DNA of 61,012 bases from Nodosilinea sp. FACHB-131 (GCF_014695395.1 NZ_JACJOF010000041.1:1-61012), one strand, 5' to 3'; shown: positions 33,956 through 42,424, numbered from the stretch's first letter. Notes: a model not told the origin generated them from the letters alone. A program made the numbers and translations.

Positions 33956-34181
33956 ACTGGGGGTCCTCTAAGCCAAGGGCTCTTGCCCACTACTCAATAC
34001 AGTTCCAAAGTGCCCGCGATTCATTCTGAAAAGCACGCGGTCTTGACACAAGATTTAAATACGTCTTCATTGAGTAGTTGCGCCACGAGGCGACCAGTTG
34101 AGCTAGTCAATCGCTACAAGCATTGTTCAGCCGTCGCTTCTAGCAGGGGTGTGGGTGAAGTTTCAGGCTCTGCCAAAATAA

Positions 34182-34208
34182 ATCCCACCGGCCAGCGTAG
34201 CCAGTGGG
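34182..34208. terminator. Hairpin upstream of the J-domain operon
   Basis: TCCCACCGGC and GCCAGTGGGA form an imperfect stem; on the minus strand it is followed by TTTATTTT. It may terminate transcription coming from the cassette array. Confidence 0.45.
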
Positions 34209-34394
34209 AAGTTCTCAGAACGTATCGCAAATATGCTGAGCCTAGATTGCCCCAATTGGTCGAGGCCCACGCAGGGGTAGCCCGATGGCTAAGGCTTGAT
34301 ACCGACTCACTGTCACATGCCAGCCCACGGACTACGGAAACGGCTGAAACCCGCATTCTCTCGTTGACGGGTTGCGGATACAGCAGATAGGCTA

Positions 34395-34495
34395 GCTGCG
34401 AGCGCAGGCAACTACTCAACCCACTAGCCTTCAGCAGTTTAAAGTCATTGAGCACTCGGCTCGATAATCTCCTCAGCTACCTCCTAGCAGAGGCG
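34395..34495 (-). repeat. Dispersed repeat ISR (5' part), copy F, at the end of the cassette array
   Basis: Read on the minus strand directly after GTTAGAC: CGCCTCTGCTAGGAGGTAGC, TGAGGAGATTATCGAGCCGA, GTGCTCAATGACTTTAAACT, AGTAGTTGCCTGCGCTCGC. It is nearly identical to 39216-39336, and the GAGTGCTCAATG block also occurs in copy D. Confidence 0.75.
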
Positions 34496-34584
34496 GTCTA
34501 ACGACCTCGTTCACCCGCCGCTAAAAACCTATTGGAATCAGCCAGCCAACTTTATACGGTCGGTGTGCAACGGGATTGTTATAC
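34496..34584 (-). other. attC-like recombination site
   Basis: Minus strand: GTATAAC to GTTAGAC, 89 bp. The arms pair imperfectly (GTATAACAATCCCGTTGCAC against the inverse of GGGTGAACGAGGTCGTTAGA). It lies 65 bp downstream of the macrolide-phosphotransferase gene and joins repeat copy F. Confidence 0.7.
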
Positions 34585-34648
34585 AGCGATGCAATAATCC
34601 CAAAATTTACCAGTAAATTGTTGTGTTCGACCTGAATTCAGACATCTA

Positions 34649-35566
34649 TTATGCTGATTCATCCGTGCAGAGCATCTGCATAGCCATCTGTCTGTATTCA
34701 TCCAAGCCCGACCTTAGCGCAAACTCCGCAACATCTACAGCAACAGTGGCATTTAGTTCAATCACATGCTCTGCCATTCTTGACCATGTGTGTCCACCTG
34801 CCTCTGCATATGCCGAGATTAACTTATCGAGAGCATCTTGACCAAACGTGTGGTAATAGGCAACAAAATCTTTCGTTGGAACAGTGACAGATGCCTCAGT
34901 CCAGTCAATAAATCCGGTTACTTGCGTTTGTGCATTAACCAAAATGTGACCAGCGTGTAATTCACCATGAGTTAAAACCGTTTCTTGCATCCAAACTTCG
35001 TCGTTATAAAGCCAGGACTGCCAACGTTGCCATAACGTTTGATCTACACCAAATTCCTTTTTGACGGCATCCATTCTATGCTTCATCTCAACACGGACTT
35101 CTTTGGCAGTTTTCACAGGAAGACCTACTGCTCGTACTTTCTCAACGTTAACTTGATGCAAAGAAACGAGTCCCTTCGCTAACGACTCATAAAACTGATT
35201 GGGTACGTTCGCCAGGTCAATCTCCCACACATAAGCTTTTGCTTCTGGATCGATCGTACCTGCTGGCACACCGCTTAATGCTCGATAAGCAATCAGTTCA
35301 TCAGTGCAAATTGTCCATCGTGGCACGTCCACACTGAGGAGTGGAGCAATCAATTCCAGTGTTCGTTTTTCCTTATCTACTGATGGCAGAACATCTTCCC
35401 GTCGAGGAAGGCGTAGAATCCAGCGTATTCCATCTACGTCCGTTGCTAACGCCACTTGAAAATCAAGACCGGATTCATTAAATTGAATAGAACTTTCCTC
35501 AATCGTTAAACCGTTCTTATGAGCCAATTCCAGCACTTCTTGCTGTGATTTTATATTTTTGATCAT
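34649..35566 (-). CDS. Macrolide 2'-phosphotransferase (Mph)-like kinase (cassette gene)
   Basis: 305 residues, the normal Mph length. Landmarks shared with MphA/MphB-type enzymes: NESGLDFQVALATDVDGIRW, ILRLPRRED, the catalytic loop THGELHAGHILV (residues 199-210) and FIDWTEASV with the metal-binding Asp near 221. In the family the loop is normally HGD; here it is HGE, so the catalytic Asp is replaced by Glu202 and activity is uncertain. It would transfer phosphate from a nucleoside triphosphate to a macrolide or a related molecule. Flanked by attC-like sites at 34496-34584 and 35700-35787. Confidence 0.8.
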   Translation of the reverse strand: MIKNIKSQQEVLELAHKNGLTIEESSIQFNESGLDFQVALATDVDGIRWILRLPRREDVLPSVDKEKRTLELIAPLLSVDVPRWTICTDELIAYRALSGVPAGTIDPEAKAYVWEIDLANVPNQFYESLAKGLVSLHQVNVEKVRAVGLPVKTAKEVRVEMKHRMDAVKKEFGVDQTLWQRWQSWLYNDEVWMQETVLTHGELHAGHILVNAQTQVTGFIDWTEASVTVPTKDFVAYYHTFGQDALDKLISAYAEAGGHTWSRMAEHVIELNATVAVDVAEFALRSGLDEYRQMAMQMLCTDESA

Positions 35567-35699
35567 GTTGTTATAGACGATTGCGCAAAAACTTGTAGGA
35601 TTCGCTAGCTATACTACATGATACTACAAAATAGCGATAGCTTGAACTCCGAACACTCGCAATAACCTTCAGGTTATTTTCGCCACACAACATTTAGTG

Positions 35700-35787
35700 G
35701 TATAACGACTCAAATCAGCGGCGGCAGGCAAACTCGAACTCAGCACTAAAGGCTTTCAACTGTCCGCCTGCATTTGAATTGTTAGAC
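35700..35787 (-). other. attC-like recombination site
   Basis: Minus strand: GTCTAAC (exact RYYYAAC) to GTTATAC, 88 bp. Arms: GTCTAACAATTCAAATGCAG against the inverse of GCTGATTTGAGTCGTTATAC, with central AGTTGAAAGC shared with the site at 39337-39422. It is 10 bp from the methyltransferase stop. Confidence 0.8.
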
Positions 35788-35796
35788 AGCTTTTTT

Positions 35797-36549
35797 CTAA
35801 GCTGCTTGCAGAACATAAAACGTATAACCATAGGAGTCGCTGAATTTTTTAAACAGTCGCATCTCTTCTTCAGTTTCATGAATAATTGATTGAGTAATTG
35901 GGGTAATTTCGATCTGCTGCATCCGCTCACGAAGCGGTTCATAGTAATTGACCCACCAAGCCTGACTCGGCAGCCGATGGGTAGAAAGTATGCTAAAACC
36001 AGACCGATTAGCCTGAACGATATTCTCAGCCTCGGTACCCATCATCGGATAGGCGTTCTGCCAATACGCGAGCGCAGGCTCTGGCACATTATCAGTAAAC
36101 CAACTCAGCTCTGATATGACGGCAATGCCGCTGTTGGCAAGAAGCGGTCGCCAGATTTTAAGAGCCTGCTCAAACCCAAGATTATAAGCAGCTCCCTCAG
36201 ACCAAAGCAGGTCAACCGAACCCACTGACCAATCGAGCTGAGCCATATCACCCTGAATCGGAATGATTAAATGCTCGAGACCAAGCTGTTTTGCGCGCTC
36301 TCTAAGTTCGTCGATAAAAACCGAAGAGGAATCTACCGCCATGACAGGGCTCTGGTAGCGTTGTGCAAGCAGCAATGCACTAGCACCACTTCCGCATCCT
36401 AGATCGGCAATTCGCGGCTTGATCGGTAAGGTCGAAAGATTGCTCAAAATATTGAGCGAAAAGTCAGAGTCACCTGGCCCTTTACGGTCACGTCCACGGT
36501 GTAAATCAATCAAAGCGGTAACGTACTCGGCTCGAGTGTCTGTACTCAT
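35797..36549 (-). CDS. Class I SAM-dependent methyltransferase (cassette gene)
   Basis: 250 residues. Motif I ADLGCGSGASALLLAQRY, motif II PVMAVDSSSVFIDELRERA, acidic IQGDMAQLDW and post-motif LLWSEGAAYNLGFEQALKIW are the Rossmann-fold SAM-binding blocks. Methyl acceptor unknown; the fold resembles small-molecule methyltransferases. An attC-like site follows the stop directly. The gene begins about 45 bp after a GTTAGAC half-site belonging to the preceding GNAT cassette. Confidence 0.88.
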   Translation of the reverse strand: MSTDTRAEYVTALIDLHRGRDRKGPGDSDFSLNILSNLSTLPIKPRIADLGCGSGASALLLAQRYQSPVMAVDSSSVFIDELRERAKQLGLEHLIIPIQGDMAQLDWSVGSVDLLWSEGAAYNLGFEQALKIWRPLLANSGIAVISELSWFTDNVPEPALAYWQNAYPMMGTEAENIVQANRSGFSILSTHRLPSQAWWVNYYEPLRERMQQIEITPITQSIIHETEEEMRLFKKFSDSYGYTFYVLQAA

Positions 36550-36591
36550 ATGGATTTTTAATGGCTTATAGTCTCAAAAGGCTCTTGCTGT

Positions 36592-37041
36592 CTAACGGTC
36601 CGAATGAGCCGCGCGCCGCATGTGGATAAACGGAGCTTCGACGCCGGTCACCTCGAACCCAAGTCGTTCATACAAGCGTTGGGCACGCGGATTGGCAGGG
36701 ACGACCAAGAGTGTCACGGGAAGCCCGCGGTCAATACCTTGTTGGATAACATGTTGAACCACGGCGTTGCCAATGCCTTTGCCCTGCATCTCTGGGACGA
36801 GCTGTAGCTCAACGATGTGCAGATAATTAGGTGTTGCTTCAAGCCACAATCCCCCAACTGCCCGCCCATGAATATCGATGATCGACACGGCGCACATGCC
36901 AAAGCGCCGATTGAAGTCGCCTCGCTGCCACACGTCGTCCCAGCCCCAGGTGTTGTCGATCACCTCGCGCATCGTGGTGCAGTGCAACGCATAGAGGAAC
37001 TCACGATCCGATTCCGATGCTGAACGAAGCCTCCATTCCAT
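36592..37041 (-). CDS. GNAT N-acetyltransferase (cassette gene)
   Basis: 149 residues. YLHIVELQLVPEMQGKGIGN holds the acetyl-CoA loop (QGKGIG), and NPRAQRLYERLGFEV the final helix. Substrate unknown. The TAG stop lies inside GTTAGAC (36590-36596 on the plus strand), which looks like the last core of an attC site, but the matching first arm is not found, so the site seems truncated or worn. Confidence 0.85.
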   Translation of the reverse strand: MEWRLRSASESDREFLYALHCTTMREVIDNTWGWDDVWQRGDFNRRFGMCAVSIIDIHGRAVGGLWLEATPNYLHIVELQLVPEMQGKGIGNAVVQHVIQQGIDRGLPVTLLVVPANPRAQRLYERLGFEVTGVEAPFIHMRRAAHSDR

Positions 37042-37063
37042 TGTGTCGCTCGTTTATCTGTCT

Positions 37064-37146
37064 GGCTAACGTTCCTGGTGAGCGGCTGCAAGATCCTTCG
37101 CGACTCCACCAAGATCTCTGCATGGTCCGCTCCAACAGGGTTGTGA
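37064..37146 (-). other. attC-like recombination site
   Basis: Minus strand: TCACAAC to GTTAGCC, 83 bp. Arms CCTGTTGGAGCGG and CCGCTCACCAGGAAC are complementary with bulges, and the centre holds AGAGATCTTGG/AAGGATCTTG. The first core deviates from consensus. Confidence 0.65.
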
Positions 37147-37180
37147 GGTCCGCCCGTCGCCTATCGCCCTATACCGTGTT

Positions 37181-37651
37181 CTAGTCTACGTTCAACACTT
37201 TGCGGAACACGACCTTATCATCACCCGTCGCATAGAAGTCTCGAATACGTGCCTCCTCCTCGTAGGCGCACTTGCGGTAAAACGCTCGCGTGCACTCGAA
37301 CTCCGGCAGCCCTGACGTTTCCACCAAAAGCATACGTCCACCGCGTGCCGTCAATGTTTGTTCAACGTGGCGCAGCAGTGTCGCACCGCGTCCTTGTCCC
37401 TGGCGGTCAGGTCGAATGGCGATCAATTGCAGATTCCACGTCCGATTAGTCATGCGTTCCGGCTCGCAGTAGGCGACTCCAATCGGTCCGTTGTCGTCGT
37501 CGGTGAGCCAGAAACGATCGTTGTCGCTGTCGCCATCGAAGTAATCAGTCAGCATTTCGCTCAGCTGGTCAAGCTCATTCGACTCAAAGCCGATCGCGTC
37601 AGCTATCGCGATTAGCGCGATCGTGTCATCGGGTGTGCTCGGTCGAATCAT
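37181..37651 (-). CDS. GNAT N-acetyltransferase (cassette gene)
   Basis: Start taken at ATG 37651 (MIRPSTPDDTIALIAIADA); the frame is open to 37714. About 156 residues. LIAIRPDRQGQGRGATLLRH is the acetyl-CoA motif, and ECTRAFYRKCAYEEEARI the C-terminal part. Strongly acidic middle (DYFDGDSDNDRFW). Amine substrate unknown. Flanked by attC-like sites at 37064-37146 and 37868-37960. The upstream gap contains TACTACAAAATACTACAAAA, which also occurs in part upstream of the Mph gene (near 35612) and may be promoter-related. Confidence 0.85.
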   Translation of the reverse strand: MIRPSTPDDTIALIAIADAIGFESNELDQLSEMLTDYFDGDSDNDRFWLTDDDNGPIGVAYCEPERMTNRTWNLQLIAIRPDRQGQGRGATLLRHVEQTLTARGGRMLLVETSGLPEFECTRAFYRKCAYEEEARIRDFYATGDDKVVFRKVLNVD

Positions 37652-37867
37652 AGTGAAATCCAACGTATTGAGATTGGTAGGTGAATTGCAATGGTTTAGG
37701 CTCTTCCTAAGCAAAAGAAACTTTTAGATAGAGCTGCTGAATCATAGGCAATAGCAACAAGAATCTGTAAACTTCGTTAACTGTACTACAAAATACTACA
37801 AAATGTAGCTGATTGGTTCTGAATGCTCAAAATAACTTTTAGGCTGCCGCCTTCTGACCAGCTAGCG

Positions 37868-37960
37868 CCATAACACTAAGTTCAGCCGCGCAGCCCGGCG
37901 CGGCTGCTTGGGCATGCACGGTAGCCGAGACCCGGCGTCGGCTACAACGCCTGGTTCGGC
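37868..37960 (-). other. attC-like recombination site
   Basis: Minus strand: GCCGAAC to GTTATGG, 93 bp. Arms GCCGAACCAGGCGTTGTAGC and the inverse of GCGGCTGAACTTAGTGTTAT pair imperfectly, and the centre is a strong GC hairpin. It is 17 bp downstream of the reductase gene. Confidence 0.7.
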
Positions 37961-37976
37961 GGCGGGGCGATGCGAG

Positions 37977-38549
37977 CTAGCGGATAACGCGGTACCGGTG
38001 AATGGCTACGCCACCGACAAACGTCCTGGCATCCGTGAGCTCAAGCATTACCACCTGCTCACCGAGGCAAAAGAGGGGGGTGCCTATTCCTAGAATGACT
38101 GGGTTGATCTTCAGAATCACCTCGTCGATCTCATTGAGCAACGTAGCGGCAAGCCGGCCGCCACCACACAGCCAGATGTCGAGACCCTCCTGCTCCTTGA
38201 GCACGCGTACTGAGCCGATTGGGTCGTCAGAAATGAGCTCGACGTCAGGATCCGGACTTGCTGCCATGGTAGTGGACACGACGTACTGCTTGAGGTGCGA
38301 GTACGGACTGGTCATCCTAGCTGACGCGCCGACTTCATACGTATCCCGACCCATGATCACTGTGTCGAAGTGACGATTCTCTCCTTTCGCACCCATGACT
38401 TCACGGAAGTGCGTAGGGATTGTCTCGGGATACTCCTGTACGATGTGCGGGATGTGCTCGCCCGTCATTGGGAAGAAGTCGAAGGTGCCGTTCTTACGGG
38501 CGATGAAGCCGTCGACGGTACACGCGATGTAGTAGATCAGCTTTCGCAT
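37977..38549 (-). CDS. Dihydrofolate-reductase/RibD-family protein (cassette gene)
   Basis: 190 residues. KLIYYIACTVDGFIARKNG at the start, FDTVIMGRDTYEVG, LKEQEGLDIWLCGGGRLAAT (NADPH-binding GGG) and NEIDEVILKINPVILGIGTP are the hallmarks of the RibD C-terminal/YyaP-like reductases. It probably uses NADPH; the substrate is unknown (related proteins are annotated as DHFR-like). It is a cassette gene between attC-like sites. Confidence 0.88.
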   Translation of the reverse strand: MRKLIYYIACTVDGFIARKNGTFDFFPMTGEHIPHIVQEYPETIPTHFREVMGAKGENRHFDTVIMGRDTYEVGASARMTSPYSHLKQYVVSTTMAASPDPDVELISDDPIGSVRVLKEQEGLDIWLCGGGRLAATLLNEIDEVILKINPVILGIGTPLFCLGEQVVMLELTDARTFVGGVAIHRYRVIR

Positions 38550-38628
38550 CTGATGATTGCTGGGGGAGTGAGCCTAGTTGATGGGAGTTGCCGAACGTTG
38601 CTGTCTAGCGGTTATGCGGCTGCCAACA

Positions 38629-39105
38629 TCATAAATCTTCCAGCTTTACATACACTTCTGTCGGATGAGAAATGGCATAAGGGATGTTCCATTGGCGAAA
38701 CCCTAAACTCTGATACAAACGTGCCGCTATTTCATTCCCTTTTCGATAACTAGTCGCGATGATTTCAACATCAGGATGCAGCTTAAGGCGACGAACCACT
38801 TCAAGCATAGTAGCTCGTCCATAACCTTTCCCCTGGTACTTTTCATCGATCATCAGCCGCATAATGAATCCTACACCTGCGGCAAGTTCATACATCGTGA
38901 ATCCAATCATGGGCACTTCAGGTTGTTCATAACCACAGGCAGCAGCATCGTAGACGCCCAGAGGAAAAAGATTGGGATCAACATACGCTTCTGCGAGAGA
39001 CTGTGTGTTAGCTGCAACCCAATCCTTCTGCAACTCCGTAACCTGAAGATTTAAGCATTCTCGGAAATTCTCGCGCGTCACTTTGCGTAAATGAACTTTA
39101 GCCAC
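38629..39105 (-). CDS. GNAT N-acetyltransferase, spermidine-acetyltransferase-like (cassette gene)
   Basis: 158 residues. RKVTRENFRECLNLQVTELQ at the start, FIMRLMIDEKYQGKGYGRAT with the acetyl-CoA loop, and EIAARLYQSLGFRQWNIPYA near the end resemble BltD/PaiA-type polyamine acetyltransferases. After the stop there is a short, degenerate site (GCATAACCGCTAGACAGC) where other cassettes carry GTTAGACAGC, so its attC seems eroded. Upstream, repeat copy G ends in GTTAAGC just before the gene. Confidence 0.85.
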   Translation of the reverse strand: MAKVHLRKVTRENFRECLNLQVTELQKDWVAANTQSLAEAYVDPNLFPLGVYDAAACGYEQPEVPMIGFTMYELAAGVGFIMRLMIDEKYQGKGYGRATMLEVVRRLKLHPDVEIIATSYRKGNEIAARLYQSLGFRQWNIPYAISHPTEVYVKLEDL

Positions 39106-39215
39106 AGCCTTACCTAGCCAAAATTGGATTGCTTGCCGTTGTCTAGCTTAACAATCGACCGCTGAGGGATCTTAGGTGGAAAAAACTCAGCCTCAACGCC
39201 GAATACGAGATGGGG

Positions 39216-39336
39216 TAAGCTAGGCCGGCTAGTTGCAAGCGCAGGCAACTACTTAACCTACTCGCCTTCAGCAGTTTGAAGCCATTGAGCACTCGGCTTG
39301 CTCGATAATCACCTCAGCTACCTCCTAGCAGAGGCG
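39216..39336 (-). repeat. Dispersed repeat ISR (5' part), copy G, inside the cassette array
   Basis: Begins on the minus strand right after the attC core GTTAGAC: CGCCTCTGCTAGGAGGTAGC, TGAGGTGATTATCGAGCAAG, TAGTTGCCTGCGCTTGCAAC. Same junction and near-identical sequence as copy F at 34395-34495, so attC plus repeat has been duplicated as a unit or the repeat travels as a cassette. Confidence 0.75.
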
Positions 39337-39422
39337 GTCTAACGGCAAAACGCAGCGGCGGCAGATAACCTTGACCTCAGCACCAGCAGCTTTCAACTGT
39401 CCGCTGCCGTGACGTGTTGGAC
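39337..39422 (-). other. attC-like recombination site with both cores matching consensus
   Basis: Minus strand: GTCCAAC (RYYYAAC exact) to GTTAGAC (GTTRRRY exact), 86 bp. Arms GTCCAACACGTCACGGCAGC and the inverse of GCCGCTGCGTTTTGCCGTTA pair with characteristic bulges, and the central ACAGTTGAAAGCTGCTGG resembles the site at 35700-35787. No clear gene lies immediately upstream (39423-39690). Confidence 0.85.
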
Positions 39423-39691
39423 GGCGGTCTCTTTTGTCCAAGCACCAAATCACCTGGGAAAAGCATATCGCGCCTCCAAAGCGTCGAAACCTATCCAATC
39501 CGGCTCAATTTCGCCAAAACCAGTTACATCAGGGGTCGATCGTGCTTATTCACTAGAAGCCCGCTTGGGTGAACGGGACTTTTGACATTTGCGGTCATCG
39601 GTCAGAAATAGTTTCTTAGAAAATAGAAGATGGAGGGTAAAAGTTAATCGGTTCATCTCCCAATTTTTGTGCATTCATAACTAAAAACGCC

Positions 39692-39955
39692 TTAGAAGTT
39701 CGGTGGATTTTGCTGGCGCACCTGTTGATCTAACTCGTTCAATTCAAACTGGAGGTCAGCAGAGTATTGCTGAATGTGGATTTCATCCCCTTCGATTAAA
39801 CTTGCTTGCAACTGCCTAATTAAGGTTTCAATGCGTTGACGCAGACTTGGAGCAAACCGCATTCCAAAATCTAACGCTGCCAGCTTCAGTTGCTGTTGCG
39901 CTTTTAAAATTAAGGCTTCAGCACGAATACGCTTCTCAAGCGAATCGTAAATCAT
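39692..39955 (-). CDS. Small coiled-coil protein (87 aa)
   Basis: Starts MIYDSLEKRIRAEALILKAQ. It is entirely helical, with AALDFGMRFAPSLRQRIETL and FELNELDQQVRQQNPPNF. The pattern resembles the C-terminal lid region of some cyanobacterial Hsp70-like proteins, but length and context do not prove it. It is the first gene after repeat copy B in the reading direction, which suggests a cassette position. The 270 bp between it and the attC at 39337 hold no gene I can support. Confidence 0.6.
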   Translation of the reverse strand: MIYDSLEKRIRAEALILKAQQQLKLAALDFGMRFAPSLRQRIETLIRQLQASLIEGDEIHIQQYSADLQFELNELDQQVRQQNPPNF

Positions 39956-40089
39956 AGCGTTACTCCAGTGTCTTAAAGAAGAGCGAATTATTTTCTCTTA
40001 ACCATAACGCTTCAATTGCTTAGTGCATCAAGCCATATAGGACAACGAGTAGTGTGTTCCCTACTTAATAACGACCAAGATAAGCAGCG

Positions 40090-40420
40090 GCATAACTCGT
40101 TATTAGAGAGAAAATTTCCGTCTAATATTCCTATAGGGGTGATTAGGTAGAAAAAGTTAGTATAACCAGCTCTTCAACTCTAGCCGCGATCGCACTAATT
40201 ATCTTTACCCTCCCCTTGGAACCATTTTTGTCCAATGGCAGGAAAGCTGAGGCCTCGGCACCTGGGAGGAACCCCGATCAGGCCATACAGTGGCATCGGC
40301 TAGTTGCCCCGCGCCGCAGAGCAGCATCACAATCTCTCTTTGCAGCTCTTTCGTAAGTACAGGTGTGGGGCAAGCCAGATTGGCTAGTTATGCGCGCAGG
40401 CAACTACTCAACTCTCTTAG
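40090..40420 (-). repeat. Dispersed repeat ISR, copy B, with terminal palindromes
   Basis: On the minus strand: AGTAGTTGCCTGCGCGCATA, TACGAAAGAGCTGCAAAGAG, CTGCGGCGCGGGGCAACTAG, GGTTCCTCCCAGGTGCCGAG, GATAATTAGTGCGATCGCGG, CTACCTAATCACCCCTATAG, ending TCTCTCTAATAACGAGTTAT and GCC. It follows copy A in the same order throughout; only two palindrome units are present. Confidence 0.8.
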
Positions 40421-40469
40421 CGCAACGTTTCAACCGATAGAGGGAGATAGTGTCCGAAAGAGTTCCAAA

Positions 40470-41561
40470 CTACTTGGTTGCAATGATATGAAGATCTACG
40501 CTAGGAAGAGCTCGCATCAGCCGCTGTAGAATTGAGCCTTTAGTGAGCAGTTGCCAGCGAGATCGGTGGGTTTCGCCCAAAACAACTTGGCTGATGTGAT
40601 TTTCGGCAGCAATGCTGGCAATGGCTTTTACCACATCCTCTGACTCTACCCGCAGAAACTCGCCTTCGAATTCCTCGCAGAGCCGTTTGCAGGTTTCGAT
40701 ATGGAGAGCTTCTACCTTAGACAAAAACTGATGGGGATGGGCGACAAATAGCACATAGAAGCGACTATTCATTTGGCTAGCAATGCGCGCCCCTCGTCGC
40801 AACAACTGAATTGAGTTGGGATTAGTTGAAACACAGACCAGAGTGCGTTCTTGGATGTTGCAGTAGCTCTGAGCGTTGCCCTCTCGTCCATTTTCTTCAA
40901 TGTTGTCAGCTACCTCGCGCAGGGCCAGTTCCCGCAAGGCCACCAAGTTGCGTCGTTGAAAGAAATTTTGCAGCGCCTGATCAATCTTAGCGGGGGCGTA
41001 AATTTTGCCCTCCTGCAAGCGCTCTTGCAAGGTTTCAGGGGTGACGTCGATAACTACCACTTCATCGGCTTCGTCGAGCAGGCGGTCGGGCACCCGTTCG
41101 CGCACCACCACTCCAGTGATTTTGTGCACCAGGTCATTCAAACTCTCCAGGTGCTGAATATTAATTGTGGAAAATACATCAACCCCCGCCGCTAAAATCA
41201 CCTCTACATCTTGGTAACGTTTTTCCCGTGGAGAGCCGGGGACATTGGTATGAGCTAACTCATCAATGAGTACCAATTGCGGGCGACGGTCAATGATGCC
41301 CTGGGTATCCATTTCCATCAGGTTGCGCCCTTGCCAGGTCATTGGTTTCAGAAGGACTTGCTCCAGCCCAACGGCTTTTTCGGCGGTGTCTGTTCGTCCG
41401 TGGGTTTCCAACAACCCAATCACTGCATCAAACCCTTCCTGCTTGAGTCGTTGACCTTCCTCCAGCATGCGATAGGTTTTGCCCACGCCAGGAGCCATGC
41501 CGATAAAGACTTTGTGCTTGCCTCGGCGAGGGGAAGGGAGGCATTGGGTGGGGTGGTACAT
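40470..41561 (-). CDS. kdpD: KdpD-like sensor, short form without histidine kinase domain
   Basis: Start taken at ATG 41561 (open to 41603 with a GTG), about 363 residues. Residues 15-210 form the KdpD N-domain: Walker A IGMAPGVGKTYRMLEEG, Walker-B-like LVLIDELAHTN, FQRRNLVALRELALREVADN. Residues 235-363 are a universal-stress-protein domain (RTLVCVSTNPNSIQLLRRGA, VLGETHRSRW). The membrane and kinase domains of E. coli KdpD are absent, as in other cyanobacteria such as Anabaena. Last gene of the kdp operon. Confidence 0.93.
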   Translation of the reverse strand: MYHPTQCLPSPRRGKHKVFIGMAPGVGKTYRMLEEGQRLKQEGFDAVIGLLETHGRTDTAEKAVGLEQVLLKPMTWQGRNLMEMDTQGIIDRRPQLVLIDELAHTNVPGSPREKRYQDVEVILAAGVDVFSTINIQHLESLNDLVHKITGVVVRERVPDRLLDEADEVVVIDVTPETLQERLQEGKIYAPAKIDQALQNFFQRRNLVALRELALREVADNIEENGREGNAQSYCNIQERTLVCVSTNPNSIQLLRRGARIASQMNSRFYVLFVAHPHQFLSKVEALHIETCKRLCEEFEGEFLRVESEDVVKAIASIAAENHISQVVLGETHRSRWQLLTKGSILQRLMRALPSVDLHIIATK

Positions 41562-41619
41562 GAAGAGGGATACAGGAGTGTGAGAGCGTTTGAACGTTGG
41601 CACGTGCTGACGCCGTATT

Positions 41620-42189
41620 TCAGAGGCTATCTAGGGCCAAATTTAGGGTCAGGACGTTGACGCCAGGCTCGCCGAAGATACCCAGAAAACGACGGTCGGT
41701 ATGTTGGGCGATGAGCGATCGCACCTCGTCCACCGACAGCCCCTGCACCTGGGCCACCCGCTCCACTTGGGATTCAGCGGCCGTAGGGCTAATGTGCGGG
41801 TCAAGGCCGGACCCAGAGGCATAGAGCAGACCGGCAGTGGGTTCAGTTCTCTCACTGCGAAGGCGCTGAGCTTCGGCCCGAATGCGCTCCAAAAGTTCGG
41901 GATTATCGGGGGCCAGGTTGCTGCTGCCAGATAGGCCAGTGGGGCTAGCATCGTCTCCTTCACTGTAGGCAATGACGCTGGGGCGACTCCAGAAGTACTC
42001 ATCGGCGGTGAAGGTTTGACCAATCAACGCTGAACCCACAACCTCGCCCTGGGCATTCCTCAATAGGCTGCCGTTAGCCTGATAGGAAAACGCCGTTTGA
42101 CCAATTAGGAAAATTAGAAGTGGATACAGAAACGCCGTCAAAATCCAGAGGGTGGCGATGCTGCGGATACTGATAATGAGGTCTTGCAT
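41620..42189 (-). CDS. kdpC: Potassium-transporting ATPase KdpC subunit
   Basis: Start chosen at ATG 42189 (MQDLIISIRSIATLWILTAF); the longer frame from 42255 lacks support. 189 residues. One N-terminal membrane helix, then the exposed domain with SALIGQTFTADEYFWSRPS and GSGLDPHISPTAAESQVERV, the typical KdpC block. KdpC stabilises the KdpFABC complex and increases nucleotide affinity of KdpB. Order in the operon is kdpA-B-F-C-D. Confidence 0.95.
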   Translation of the reverse strand: MQDLIISIRSIATLWILTAFLYPLLIFLIGQTAFSYQANGSLLRNAQGEVVGSALIGQTFTADEYFWSRPSVIAYSEGDDASPTGLSGSSNLAPDNPELLERIRAEAQRLRSERTEPTAGLLYASGSGLDPHISPTAAESQVERVAQVQGLSVDEVRSLIAQHTDRRFLGIFGEPGVNVLTLNLALDSL

Positions 42190-42232
42190 GGGATGGTTGG
42201 GGTAGAAATTTGACCGTTTCAATATTGGGGGA

Positions 42233-42424
42233 TTAGAACTTTTCGGGTTGGACAATCACTGTAGCTAGATAAATGGCAAGGCCCACCACAACGATGCCTA
42301 ACAGGCCGATGGCATAGGCGGTGCCCCGGGGGATATCGGGGCCAGTAGCGCTGTAGAGGGCGGGTGCGATTGCAGCATTAGCCAACAAACCCAGCAGCAA
42401 AATCTTGGGAAGAGTAGGTTTCAT
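42233..42424 (-). CDS. kdpF: Small KdpF/KdpG-like subunit (63 aa)
   Basis: ATG at 42424 (MKPTLPKILLLGLLANAAIA). Two membrane helices, the second ending VGLAIYLATVIVQPEKF like KdpF (PEKF end). It is longer than E. coli KdpF and sits between kdpB and kdpC, where Anabaena has kdpG. Probable stabiliser of the Kdp pump. Confidence 0.8.
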   Translation of the reverse strand: MKPTLPKILLLGLLANAAIAPALYSATGPDIPRGTAYAIGLLGIVVVGLAIYLATVIVQPEKF

